DNA of 64,000 nucleotides. Origin: Dehalococcoidia bacterium (lineage in GTDB: Bacteria > Chloroflexota > Dehalococcoidia > DSTF01 > JACRBR01). Where the stretch lies: assembly GCA_021462855.1 (NCBI GenBank), contig JAJTXQ010000049.1, positions 88,743 through 152,742 on the forward strand, in the 5' to 3' direction. The notes under the pieces are model-generated. The model worked only from the letters and a program-made list of their open reading frames with translations, was not told where the DNA came from and searched no databases. The translations under genes and the position numbers were made by a program. Shown here piece by piece: positions 36,989 to 45,972 of this stretch. How positions within the stretch are numbered: the first letter of the stretch is position 1; every line of letters starts with the position of its first letter.

Positions 36989-38365
36989 ATGGTCAGCGCC
37001 GACAAGCTCCCTCCGTTCGATGTCGAGGCGGAAGAGGCGATCATCGCGTCGGTCCTCGTGGACGAGGACGCGATGGCGCGGGTCGAGCCGATCGTCCAGC
37101 CGGAGGACTTCTACCGCGACCAGAACCGCTGGGCGTTCGAGGCGGCGCTCGAGCTGTGGTCGCGCAGCGAGTCGATCAACCAGGTGACGCTGGCGCACGA
37201 GCTCTCTCGCCGTGGGCATCTCGACGACGCGGGGGGCGTGCCATTCCTCGCGCGCATCGTCGCGGACCTGGCGACGCCCGTTGGTGTCGAGCACTACGCG
37301 GGCATCGTCAAGCGCGATGCGATGTACCGCACGATGATCGCGGCCGGCTCGCAGATCGTGCAGCTGGCGTACCAGGGTGGCCCGGACCTCGACGGCGCGA
37401 TCGCACGCGCAGAGAACATGATCATGACGCTGCGCCAGTCGCAGCGGACGGGCGACCTGGTGCCGCTCCGGCAGTATCTGGACGAGTTCTGGGAGATGCC
37501 GGGGATCGATGCGCCGTTCGCGGGGACGATCGGGTCGATCCGCACCGGTTTCATGGACCTGGACACGCTGCTCGGCGGGCTCCACCGGTCCGACCTCGTC
37601 GTGCTGGCGGCGCGTCCGAGCGTCGGGAAGTCGTCGTTGCTGCTGAACTTCGCGCGGAACGCGGCGGTGGGGCAGAACGCGCGCGTCGCCCTCTTCACCA
37701 TCGAGATGGCGGGCGAGCAGCTGGCGCAACGGCTCCTCGCGGCGGAGTCGGGCGTCGACGCGTCGCGGCTGCGGCTCGGGCAGATGAACGAGGCCGAGGA
37801 GCGGCGCGCGATGGCGGCGACCGGGGAGCTCGCGGGGCTCGACATCTACATCGATGACTCATCGAATGTGACGGTGGGGCAGCTGCACGCGAAGCTGCGG
37901 CGGCTCGCCCAGCAGATCGGCGGCGTCGACCTGGTGCTCATCGACTACCTGCAGCTGATGAACGGCGGCGGGCGCTTCCGCGACAACCGGGTGCAGGAGG
38001 TGAGCGAGATCTCGCGCGGGCTGAAGATGCTGGCGCGCGAGCTCGACGTGCCGGTCATCGCCGCGGCGCAGCTCTCACGTGCGCCGGAGATGCGGCAGCC
38101 GCACATCCCGATGCTGAGCGACCTGCGCGAGTCGGGCAGCATCGAGCAGGACGCCGACGTCGTAATGTTTATCTACCGGGAAGACATCTACGTCACGCGC
38201 GAGGAGTGGGAGTCGCGGAACCCGCTCGACCCGTACCCGGAGGGCATCACGCGGCTGATCGTGGCCAAGCATCGCAACGGGCCGACGGGCGTCGTGCACC
38301 TACGGTTCCGAAATAACCTCTCCCGCTTCGAGGACCTGATGGTCATCGAGGAGGAGATCGCGTGA
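36989..38365 (+). CDS. dnaB: replicative DNA helicase
   Basis: LPPFDVEAEEAIIASVL, LVVLAARPSVGKSSLLLNFARNAA, EQLAQRLLAAESGVDASRLR, VDLVLIDYLQLM; no intein. Confidence 0.97.
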   Translation: MVSADKLPPFDVEAEEAIIASVLVDEDAMARVEPIVQPEDFYRDQNRWAFEAALELWSRSESINQVTLAHELSRRGHLDDAGGVPFLARIVADLATPVGVEHYAGIVKRDAMYRTMIAAGSQIVQLAYQGGPDLDGAIARAENMIMTLRQSQRTGDLVPLRQYLDEFWEMPGIDAPFAGTIGSIRTGFMDLDTLLGGLHRSDLVVLAARPSVGKSSLLLNFARNAAVGQNARVALFTIEMAGEQLAQRLLAAESGVDASRLRLGQMNEAEERRAMAATGELAGLDIYIDDSSNVTVGQLHAKLRRLAQQIGGVDLVLIDYLQLMNGGGRFRDNRVQEVSEISRGLKMLARELDVPVIAAAQLSRAPEMRQPHIPMLSDLRESGSIEQDADVVMFIYREDIYVTREEWESRNPLDPYPEGITRLIVAKHRNGPTGVVHLRFRNNLSRFEDLMVIEEEIA

Positions 38366-39075
38366 CGTTCAGCGGCTTTCCGTCGCGGGCGCAGGCGACG
38401 GCGATCCCGAACGTCTTCTTCAGCGATGTGCTGCCGTCGCTGGCGAGCGACCCGCGCGCCGCGGGCGTGACGCTGTACGCGTTCGTCGCGCTGATGCGGA
38501 AACGCGGGTTCCCGCGCTACATCTCGGCGGCGGAGCTCGCGGCCGACGCCGGCTGCGCGGCGTACCTGGCAGCGGTCGGCGCGCCGGCGGATGTGGCGAC
38601 GGTCGACGCCGCGCTGCGCCAGGCGCGCGACGCGGGCGTGCTCGCGTCGGTGACGGTGGAGACCGCCGACGGCGCGACGGAGGTGTACGTGCTGAACGCG
38701 CCGTCGGACCGGCGCGGGCTGGAGGCGATCCGCCGGCGCGAGGTGGACCTGGGGCGGGTGGTCGCGCCGGAGGGGCGCGCGGGCGCGCCGCCGGGCGTGT
38801 ATGCGCTGTACGAGTCGCTCGTCGGCGCGCTGTCGCCGCTGGTGGCGGACGAGCTCGCCGAGGCGGAGCGGCTGTACCCGCCGGAATGGCTCGAGGCGGC
38901 GTTCCGCGAGGCGGCGGCGCAGAACGCGCGCAGCTGGCGCTACGTATCGAGGATCCTTGAGCGGTGGGCCGTCGAGGGGCCAGACCATGCGAAGACTGAA
39001 CGAGATCCTTCCGGCGACGAGCGGTATTTCGCGGGCAAGTACGGCCGCATCCTCAAGCAGCGCCTCGACCGATAA
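38362..39075 (+). CDS. DnaD-like replication/primosome protein
   Basis: ATG overlaps dnaB stop; winged-helix-like N-terminus and C-terminal YPPEWLEAAFREAAAQNARSWRYVSRILERW (DnaD/DnaB_2 domain-like). Confidence 0.65.
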   Translation: MTFSGFPSRAQATAIPNVFFSDVLPSLASDPRAAGVTLYAFVALMRKRGFPRYISAAELAADAGCAAYLAAVGAPADVATVDAALRQARDAGVLASVTVETADGATEVYVLNAPSDRRGLEAIRRREVDLGRVVAPEGRAGAPPGVYALYESLVGALSPLVADELAEAERLYPPEWLEAAFREAAAQNARSWRYVSRILERWAVEGPDHAKTERDPSGDERYFAGKYGRILKQRLDR

Positions 39076-40372
39076 CGAGGACGATGATGCGTGCCCGCAG
39101 TGCGCGGGCGCGCGCTTCGTGCGGCTGAAGGCGCCGGCCGGGCACCCGGACTTCGGGCGGGCGGTGCCTTGCGGCTGCGTCGCGCGCGAGAGCGAAGACC
39201 AGCGGGCGGCGCGGCTGCTCTCGTATTCGGGCATCGGACCGCTGGCGCGGCTGACGTTCGACAACCTCATCGCGCGCGGTCGGAGCGCGGCGGTGCGCGA
39301 CCAGGAGCAGTACCGGCGCTGCGTCGACGACGCGCGCGCGTTCGCCGAGGCGCCCGACGGCTGGCTCGTGCTTTCGGGCGCGAGCGGTTGCGGCAAGACG
39401 CACATCGCGGCGTCGATCGTGAACCGCATCCTGGAGCGCGGCGCGCCGGCGCTGTTCGTCGTCGTGCCGGACCTGCTCGACCACCTGCGGTCGGCGTATC
39501 AGCCGGGCGCCGAGGTGCGCTACGACGAGCTCTTCGAGCGTGTGCGCAGCGCGCCGGTGCTGGCGCTCGATGATCTCGGCACGCAGGCGCCGACGCCGTG
39601 GGCACAGGAGAAGCTGTTCCAGCTGATCAACCACCGCTTCAACGCGCGCCTGCCCACCGTGGTGACGACAAACCTGGCGCCGGAGCAGATCGACGAACGC
39701 CTGCGCACGCGGCTGACCGACACGAACATCGCCCGGGTGTACGTTCTGGAGTCGCGCCGGCCGTCGGAGCTGCGCGCGCTCGATGTGCTGGACCACCCGC
39801 TGATCCGCGAGATGACGTTCGAGCGCTTCGACACGCACGCGATCCACCTCGGCGCGGAGGACCGAAAGCTGATCGAGAACGCGTATCGGCAGGCACTGGC
39901 GTTCGCCGAGTCGCCGTCCGGGTGGCTCCTGCTGATGGGGCCGCACGGCTCGGGCAAGACGCACCTGGCGGCGGCGATCGCGAACTACCGCCGGCAGCGC
40001 GGCGATGCCCCGTGCTTCGTCGTCGTGCCGGACCTGCTCGACTACCTGCGCCGCGGCTTCTCCGGCGATGATGCGCGGTCGCACGACGCGTTCGACGAGA
40101 TGAAGGCGGCGCCGCTGTTGATCCTCGACGACCTCGACACGCAGACCAACATCGCGTGGGTGCGCGACAAGCTGTTCCAGTTGCTGAACTATCGCCACAC
40201 TGCCCGCCTGCCCACCGTCATCACCACGGCGCTCGGGCTCGACGAGCTGGGCGAGCGGCTGGCTTCGCGGCTGGTGGACCATGCGGTGTGCACGGCGATC
40301 GTGCTGGGACAGCGCGCCCCCTCGCTCGACGCGGGGACGGCGCGCCGGACGCGCGGTCGCAAGCGCGCGTGA
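38987..40372 (+). CDS. tandem-AAA+ DnaC/DnaI-like helicase-loader homologue with N-terminal Cys motif
   Basis: CPQC...CGC; Walker A SGASGCGKTH and MGPHGSGKTH; Walker B VLALDDLGTQ and LLILDDLDTQ. Confidence 0.85.
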   Translation: MRRLNEILPATSGISRASTAASSSSASTDNEDDDACPQCAGARFVRLKAPAGHPDFGRAVPCGCVARESEDQRAARLLSYSGIGPLARLTFDNLIARGRSAAVRDQEQYRRCVDDARAFAEAPDGWLVLSGASGCGKTHIAASIVNRILERGAPALFVVVPDLLDHLRSAYQPGAEVRYDELFERVRSAPVLALDDLGTQAPTPWAQEKLFQLINHRFNARLPTVVTTNLAPEQIDERLRTRLTDTNIARVYVLESRRPSELRALDVLDHPLIREMTFERFDTHAIHLGAEDRKLIENAYRQALAFAESPSGWLLLMGPHGSGKTHLAAAIANYRRQRGDAPCFVVVPDLLDYLRRGFSGDDARSHDAFDEMKAAPLLILDDLDTQTNIAWVRDKLFQLLNYRHTARLPTVITTALGLDELGERLASRLVDHAVCTAIVLGQRAPSLDAGTARRTRGRKRA

Positions 40373-41232
40373 AGCGCGCGCTCGTCCTCGGCGCGGGCGG
40401 CGCTGTCGGGCTCGCGTGGGAATGCGGCGTGATCGGCGGTCTGTACGACGGCGGCGTCGATGTCCGCGATGCTGACCTGATCATCGGCACGTCGGCCGGC
40501 GCCGTTGCCGGCGCGCACCTGGCGTCCGGCGTCGACCCGCGCGACGTGGAGGCGCGCCATCGCGACGCGGTCGCGCGGACGAGGAGCGGCCACCCGGCGC
40601 GCCGGGACGTGAAGGCGATGCAGGCGGTCTTCGGGCTGTGGGCGACGTTCGACGAGATGACACTCGATCGGCAGCGGCAGATCGCTGCGCTCGCGCTGAC
40701 GGCGGACACAGGGCCGGAGGACGCGTGGGTGCGCGGCTTCGAGTTCGGCGAGGGATGGCCGGCGCGGCCGCTCCTCGTGACGGCGGTGTCGTGTGAGACG
40801 GGAGCGTTGCGGGTGTTCGACCGGGACGCCGGCGTCCCGCTGCGGCGCGCCGTCGCCGCGTCATGTGCCGTGCCGGGCATCTTTCCGCCGGTGATGATCG
40901 GCGGCGAGCGTTACACCGACGGCGTCGTGCGGTCCGGCACATCGGCCGACCTGGCGCAGATGATCGATCCGGACATGGCGCTGATCGTGTCGGTGTTCGG
41001 CACGAGCCGGCCGGGGATCAACCGCACGTCGGCGCACGCGCTGGCACGCGAGATGGCGGCGCTCGAGGCGGCGGGGACGTCGGTGCGGCTCGTGCGGTTT
41101 GACGAGGCGGCGCAGGCGGCGATCGGCGAGAACATGATGGACGTGGCGGCGCGGCTCCCGGCGCTCGAAGCGGGCCATGCGCACGGCGCCGCGGTTGCCG
41201 CGACGATCGGCGCGTGGTGGCGCGGCCACTGA
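40369..41232 (+). CDS. patatin-like phospholipase
   Basis: LVLGAGGAVGLAWECGV, IIGTSAGAVAGA (GxSxG), YTDGVVRSGTSADLA (DG); GTGA overlap. Confidence 0.9.
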   Translation: MKRALVLGAGGAVGLAWECGVIGGLYDGGVDVRDADLIIGTSAGAVAGAHLASGVDPRDVEARHRDAVARTRSGHPARRDVKAMQAVFGLWATFDEMTLDRQRQIAALALTADTGPEDAWVRGFEFGEGWPARPLLVTAVSCETGALRVFDRDAGVPLRRAVAASCAVPGIFPPVMIGGERYTDGVVRSGTSADLAQMIDPDMALIVSVFGTSRPGINRTSAHALAREMAALEAAGTSVRLVRFDEAAQAAIGENMMDVAARLPALEAGHAHGAAVAATIGAWWRGH

Positions 41233-41275
41233 CGGGCGGTGACACGTGCGGCGCCGGAGCGCCGGGCGGGTCTTG

Positions 41276-41281
41276 TAGAAT
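41276..41281 (+). promoter_or_regulatory. -10 TAGAAT 8 nt before ATG (leaderless candidate)
   Basis: TAGAAT-N8-ATG41290. Confidence 0.5.
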
Positions 41282-41289
41282 GTGCCGTT

Positions 41290-41916
41290 ATGGTCATTCA
41301 CGAGGACATTGAGCCTGGCTGCGGCCTGCCCGACGCCGTACGCGATGCGACGGCCGCGATCGTGCGGGTGATCACGCCGCCGATGTTCAAGGCGCAGCAG
41401 CCGTGGGCGATCATGGGCAGCACCGCATCGGTGCTCCAGGGGATCCCGGACTACGCGCCGCCGGACGTCGACATCACGACGACGATGGAGGGGGCGTACG
41501 TCATGTCGGGCGCGATCAGCACGCTCGGCGCGACCGTGCGCCCGGTGAAGTTCAGCACCGCCGGCCCGTACACGAGCTACTTCGGCATCTTCGAGGTCGC
41601 GGGCGTGAAGTGCGAGGTGATGGGCGACCTCGTCATCCACTGCGAGGACGGGACGATCGCGCTGGAGGAGCACTGGGCGCGCTGGAGCGAGAAGGTGCGG
41701 GTCCTGCACTTCGAGGGACTGCACGTGCCGGTGGTGCCGCTCGAGTGGCAGATCGTCGCGAACGCGCTGCTGCGCAGGCCGGAGCGCGTGGACAGCATCG
41801 CGCGGTACATGCGTGAGCACGGCTGGGATCGCGCGTACCTCGACGGCATCCTGGCGGACTCGCAGTTCGGCGGGCGCACGATCGCGATCGTCAAGGAAGC
41901 GCTGCACCTTGGCTAG
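41290..41916 (+). CDS. nucleotidyltransferase-fold hypothetical protein
   Basis: IMGSTASVLQGIPDYAPPDVDITTT resembles GS...DxD NTase motif. Confidence 0.5.
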   Translation: MVIHEDIEPGCGLPDAVRDATAAIVRVITPPMFKAQQPWAIMGSTASVLQGIPDYAPPDVDITTTMEGAYVMSGAISTLGATVRPVKFSTAGPYTSYFGIFEVAGVKCEVMGDLVIHCEDGTIALEEHWARWSEKVRVLHFEGLHVPVVPLEWQIVANALLRRPERVDSIARYMREHGWDRAYLDGILADSQFGGRTIAIVKEALHLG

Positions 41917-42793
41917 CGGCATCCCGGACCGCGTCGAGCCCGACGTCTACACCGACGACTACTATCTGACGAACTGCCACGGGCACGAGGATTTCGTGAT
42001 GTCGGGCGGACGGAAGGTCGGACCGCGCTTCGTCAAGGCGCTGTCGCTCGCGGGCGACCTGCGCGGCAAGCGCGTGCTCGACGTCGGATGCGGGCGCGGC
42101 GAACTGGTGATCCAGTCGGCGATCCGTGGCGCCGAGGCGTGGGGCATCGACTACGCGGCGGCGGCGGTGGAGATTGCGCGAGGCGCGCTCGCCGGCGCGG
42201 ACGCGGCGCTGCAGCCGCGCATGCACATCGAGCAGATGGACGTGAAGGCGCTGCGCTTTGATGATGCGTTCTTCGACGCCGTGTTCATGATGGATGTCGT
42301 CGAGCACCTGTACCCGCACGAGCTCGACGCGGCGCTCGCTGAGTTGCGCCGGACGATCCGTCCGGGGGGCGTGCTGGTGCTCCACACCTCGCCGAACAAG
42401 ACGTTCGAGCAGGTGGTGTACCCGCACTACAGCCGGCGCGTCAACCAGCTGGCGCTTGGCGCGAGCCGGCTGCTGCGCCTGCGCGACGGCCTGTTGAACG
42501 ACACCATGCTGCCGACCGAGCGGGAGTTCCCGCACGATACGTTCGAGCGGCAGATGCACATCAACGAGCAGTCGGCGCCGCAGTTGCGCCGCACGGTCGA
42601 GCGACACGGCTTCAGCGTGAGCCGCACGGAATTCTGGGAGCCACCGTCGCGCGGGGGCTACTTCGCGTCGCGGCGGCTGAACGCGGAGCTGCGGGTGCTC
42701 GACTTCGTGCGGTTCCTGCGGCCGCTGAGCATGCACCCGCCGCTCAACCGGCTGTTCTGCAACCACATCTGGATGACCGCGGTACGCACGTGA
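41909..42793 (+). CDS. class I SAM-dependent methyltransferase
   Basis: RVLDVGCGRGELVIQSAIRGAEAWGIDYAAAAVEIAR...FMMDVVEHLYPHELDAALAELRRTIRPGGVLVLHT; TTG start. Confidence 0.9.
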   Translation: MASGIPDRVEPDVYTDDYYLTNCHGHEDFVMSGGRKVGPRFVKALSLAGDLRGKRVLDVGCGRGELVIQSAIRGAEAWGIDYAAAAVEIARGALAGADAALQPRMHIEQMDVKALRFDDAFFDAVFMMDVVEHLYPHELDAALAELRRTIRPGGVLVLHTSPNKTFEQVVYPHYSRRVNQLALGASRLLRLRDGLLNDTMLPTEREFPHDTFERQMHINEQSAPQLRRTVERHGFSVSRTEFWEPPSRGGYFASRRLNAELRVLDFVRFLRPLSMHPPLNRLFCNHIWMTAVRT

Positions 42794-43383
42794 CATCGCT
42801 GCCGATTGCGGGACGCAATGCCTTCGTGCTCGGCGTCGAGCGGCCGGCGGGGCGGCGCGCGGCCGTCGCGCTGGCGGAGGCCGGAGCGAACGTGGCGGTC
42901 TGCACGCTCGACGAGGGCACGGCGGCGGAGTTCGCCGCGAACAGCACGGCGAACGAGTTCTGGGCGATCGGACGTACGGGCATCGCGCTGACGTCGGACG
43001 GGGGCGAGACGGCGGTCGCCGAGGCGATCGCCGATGCGACGGCTGAGCTCGGGCCGATCAGCATCGTGGTGTGGCACGCGGACGCGCCGCTGCCGCGCGC
43101 GACGCTCGCCGGGCTGCGCTCGGATCCGGCCGTGGTCGTGCTGATCGCTGTGGATGCCGGGGCGGAGACGGCGCGCGCGCTCCTCACATGGACGCGCGAG
43201 CTGGCGGAAGGCGGCCTGCGGGCAAACGCCGTCGCGATGTCGCGCGCGGCGGTCAGCGGCGCCGGACCGTTATTGCGAGTGCACAGCTCGCCCGTACCGG
43301 GCGCCGCGGCATCGGTGGTGTACCTGGCGTCGGATGCAAGCGCGGCGGTCGATGGGGCGATCGTGGTGGCCGAGGACCCCTAG
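42790..43383 (+). CDS. degenerate SDR-like Rossmann protein
   Basis: NAFVLGVERPAGRRAAVALAEAGANVAVC ... AAASVVYLASDASAAVDGAIVVAEDP; lacks TGxxxGxG and YxxxK. Confidence 0.65.
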   Translation: MTSLPIAGRNAFVLGVERPAGRRAAVALAEAGANVAVCTLDEGTAAEFAANSTANEFWAIGRTGIALTSDGGETAVAEAIADATAELGPISIVVWHADAPLPRATLAGLRSDPAVVVLIAVDAGAETARALLTWTRELAEGGLRANAVAMSRAAVSGAGPLLRVHSSPVPGAAASVVYLASDASAAVDGAIVVAEDP

Positions 43384-45614
43384 ACGTTCGCGTTGACGCC
43401 GGCGACCGCCTCCGGGAAGCCGGATTCGAACGCGTCACGCAGGGTGTGCACGGCGAGGTCGACCGGGCCGAGGCGCATGCGCTCGCCACCGGTGGCGCCG
43501 ACGCGGGCGGCCGGCACGCCGCAGCTTCTCGCGAGGCGTTCAACCGCGGCGGTGTCGGCCGGCGCGCACGAGACGACCGCGCGGGACTGGGTCTCCGAGA
43601 ACAGCGTCAGCGCGTCGCCCGTCACGTCGCCGTCGAAGCCCGTGTCGCCGGCGATGCACGACTCGGCGACCGCCACGGCGAGACCGCCCGCGGCGATGTC
43701 GTGCGCCGAGACGAGCAGGCCGGCGGCGGCGGCATCGACGAGGAAGCGCTGCAGCTTCGCGGCCATGTCCAGGTCGACGGCAGGCCGGCCGGCCAGCAGG
43801 CCTTCGCGCAGGCGCAGGTACTGCGAGCCGGCGAGTCCCGCGACATCGGGCTGCGGGCCGATGAGCAGCACGTCGTGGCCGGCGCGGAACGCGAGCGGCA
43901 CCGCGCGTCCCACGTCGCCGAGCAGGCCGACGACGCCGACGACCGGTGTCGGCCAGATCGCCTCCCCGTTGGTCTCGTTGTACAGGCTGACGTTCCCGCT
44001 GATCACGGGCACATCGAGCGCGCGGGCGGCGTCGGCCATGCCGCGGATCGCCTCCTTGAGCTGGAAGTAGACGTCCGGCTTCTCCGGGTTGCCGAAGTTG
44101 AGGCAGTTCGTCATCGCCACGGGGCGAGCGCCGGCGCAGGCGACGTTGCGCGCGGCCTCGACGACGGCGATCGCGCCGCCGGCATACGCATCCAGGTGGG
44201 TGTAGGCGGCATTCCCGTCGGTGGTGGCAGCGATCGCCTTCGTGGTGCCCTTGATGCGGATGATGGCGGCGTCGGCGCCGGGGCCGGCGACGGTGTCGGT
44301 GCCGACCTCGTGGTCGTACTGGCGCCAGACCCAGCGCTTCGACGCGATCTCGGGCGAGCGAAGCAGCGCGAGCAGCGCGTCCGATGCGTCGCGCGCGTCG
44401 CCGGCGTACGGCGACAGGTCGCGGCGCTGCAGATCTTCCAGCCAGCGCGGCGGCGCGCCGTCGCGGACGTACGTGGGGGCGTCGGTGAGCATGCGCGCCG
44501 GGACGGCGGCGACCTCCTCGTCGCCGTCGCGGATGCGGACGATGCCGTCGTCCGTGACCCTGCCGATCGTTGCGCAGTGCAACTCCCAGTGCTCGAACAG
44601 CGCGCGGACGTCGGCCTCGTGCTCCGGCTTGACGATGACGAGCATGCGTTCCTGCGATTCGCTGAGCATCACCTCGTACGGTGTCATGCCGGCTTCGCGG
44701 CGCGGCGCCTTCGCGACATCGATGATGATGCCGGTGCCGGCCTTCGCCGCGCACTCGACGGACGAGCTGGTCAGCCCCGCCGCGCCGAGGTCCTGCAGCC
44801 CGACGATCCAGTCGCCGTGCTCCTCCGCGAGCTGGACGCACGCTTCCATGAGCAGCTTTTCGAGGAACGGATTGCCGACCTGCACGGCGGGACGCCGTTC
44901 CTCCGACGACTCGTCGAGCTCGACGCTTGCGAACGTGGCGCCGTGGATGCCGTCGCGGCCGGTGTCGGCGCCGACGAGCATCAGCAGGTTGCCGGGGCCG
45001 TCGGCGCGCGCCCGCTGGAGCCTGTCGATGCGGGCGACGCCGATGCACATGGCGTTCACGAGCGGGTTGCCGCTGTACGAAGGCGAGAACGACACCTCGC
45101 CGCCGACGGTCGGGATGCCGAGGCAGTTGCCGTATCCGCCGATGCCCTCGACCACGCCGATGAGCAGGTGGCGGTTGTGCGCCGCGACCCCGGGCGGTGT
45201 GTCGGCGTCGGGCTGCGGCGGGCCGAAGCGCAGCGAGTCGAGGATGGCCACCGGGCGTGCGCCCATTGCGAAGATGTCGCGGACGATGCCGCCGACGCCG
45301 GTGGCGGCGCCTTCGTACGGCTCGATCGCCGACGGGTGGTTGTGCGATTCGATCTTGAACGCCACGCCGCGGCCGTCGCCGATGTCGACGACGCCGGCGT
45401 TCTCCTCGCCCGCTTTCGTGAGCACGTAGGCGCCCTCGGTCGGGAACATCTTGAGCAGGGGGCGGCTGTTCTTGTACCCGCAGTGCTCGGACCAGAGCGC
45501 GCCGAACATGCCGAGCTCGACCTCGTTTGGCTCGCGGTCGAGGAGGTCGACGATCCGCTCGTACTCCGCGAGGCTGAGCGAGAGCTGGTCGAGCGTGCGC
45601 TGGTCGGGAGGCAT
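43380..45614 (-). CDS. purL: phosphoribosylformylglycinamidine synthase subunit PurL
   Basis: SEHCGYKNSRPLL, KIESHNHPSAIEPYEGAATGVGGI, QDLGAAGLTSSSVE. Confidence 0.97.
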   Translation of the reverse strand: MPPDQRTLDQLSLSLAEYERIVDLLDREPNEVELGMFGALWSEHCGYKNSRPLLKMFPTEGAYVLTKAGEENAGVVDIGDGRGVAFKIESHNHPSAIEPYEGAATGVGGIVRDIFAMGARPVAILDSLRFGPPQPDADTPPGVAAHNRHLLIGVVEGIGGYGNCLGIPTVGGEVSFSPSYSGNPLVNAMCIGVARIDRLQRARADGPGNLLMLVGADTGRDGIHGATFASVELDESSEERRPAVQVGNPFLEKLLMEACVQLAEEHGDWIVGLQDLGAAGLTSSSVECAAKAGTGIIIDVAKAPRREAGMTPYEVMLSESQERMLVIVKPEHEADVRALFEHWELHCATIGRVTDDGIVRIRDGDEEVAAVPARMLTDAPTYVRDGAPPRWLEDLQRRDLSPYAGDARDASDALLALLRSPEIASKRWVWRQYDHEVGTDTVAGPGADAAIIRIKGTTKAIAATTDGNAAYTHLDAYAGGAIAVVEAARNVACAGARPVAMTNCLNFGNPEKPDVYFQLKEAIRGMADAARALDVPVISGNVSLYNETNGEAIWPTPVVGVVGLLGDVGRAVPLAFRAGHDVLLIGPQPDVAGLAGSQYLRLREGLLAGRPAVDLDMAAKLQRFLVDAAAAGLLVSAHDIAAGGLAVAVAESCIAGDTGFDGDVTGDALTLFSETQSRAVVSCAPADTAAVERLARSCGVPAARVGATGGERMRLGPVDLAVHTLRDAFESGFPEAVAGVNANV

Positions 45615-45846
45615 CGATTCAGGGTAGCGAGAACAGGCTGCTCAGGACACCGGGCCCCGGCGTTTGCGCCGGCTGGTTGCTCCATGCCGCAGGCCCGTTC
45701 TCCGATCGCGGGCCGGATCGCGGCGACGGGACGCGGGTGCGCCGTCGCTGTTGGCATGAAGGCGTGATCAGCCGGGACGGACGGCCGCGCGACGCTGTAA
45801 CGATCGGCCGCCCGGCCCGTTTATCTGTCAAGAAGAGGGAGGATGC

Positions 45847-45972
45847 ATGACGACGGGCGACGTACTTTCGTGGGTGACGGTCGGATTCGTGTTCATCTGG
45901 GCGGCCGACGTGCTGCGCCTCTGGGCGCACTGGGACGCCTGGGTCGACAGTCGCCGTTCGTCGCGGCGCTAG
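45847..45972 (+). CDS. 41-aa putative single-TM small protein (absent from supplied ORF track)
   Basis: MTTGDVLSWVTVGFVFIWAADVLRLWAHWDAWVDSRRSSRR*; SD GAGGGAGG upstream; stop shares CTAG with convergent gene. Confidence 0.5.
   Translation: MTTGDVLSWVTVGFVFIWAADVLRLWAHWDAWVDSRRSSRR

Noticed and set aside
36989-38365. Possible intein in dnaB (a common insertion host)
   Set aside because: 458-aa length and uninterrupted Walker A and LIDYLQLM motifs show no intein.
38987-39075. Long 89-nt overlap between the dnaD-like and double-AAA+ genes as a frameshift artefact
   Set aside because: Both frames give sensible protein ends and the AAA+ ORF's Cys motif begins just after the overlap; simple overlapping genes are the easiest reading, though the exact start remains uncertain.
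43071-45767. 898-aa plus-strand ORF antisense to purL (also 4837-6228, 32511-34364, 34400-35935, 10017-12200, 16898-18160)
   Set aside because: Shadow ORFs of very GC-rich coding sequence; Ala/Arg/Gly/Val/His-rich translations with no domain, opposite or out of frame with clearly identified genes.
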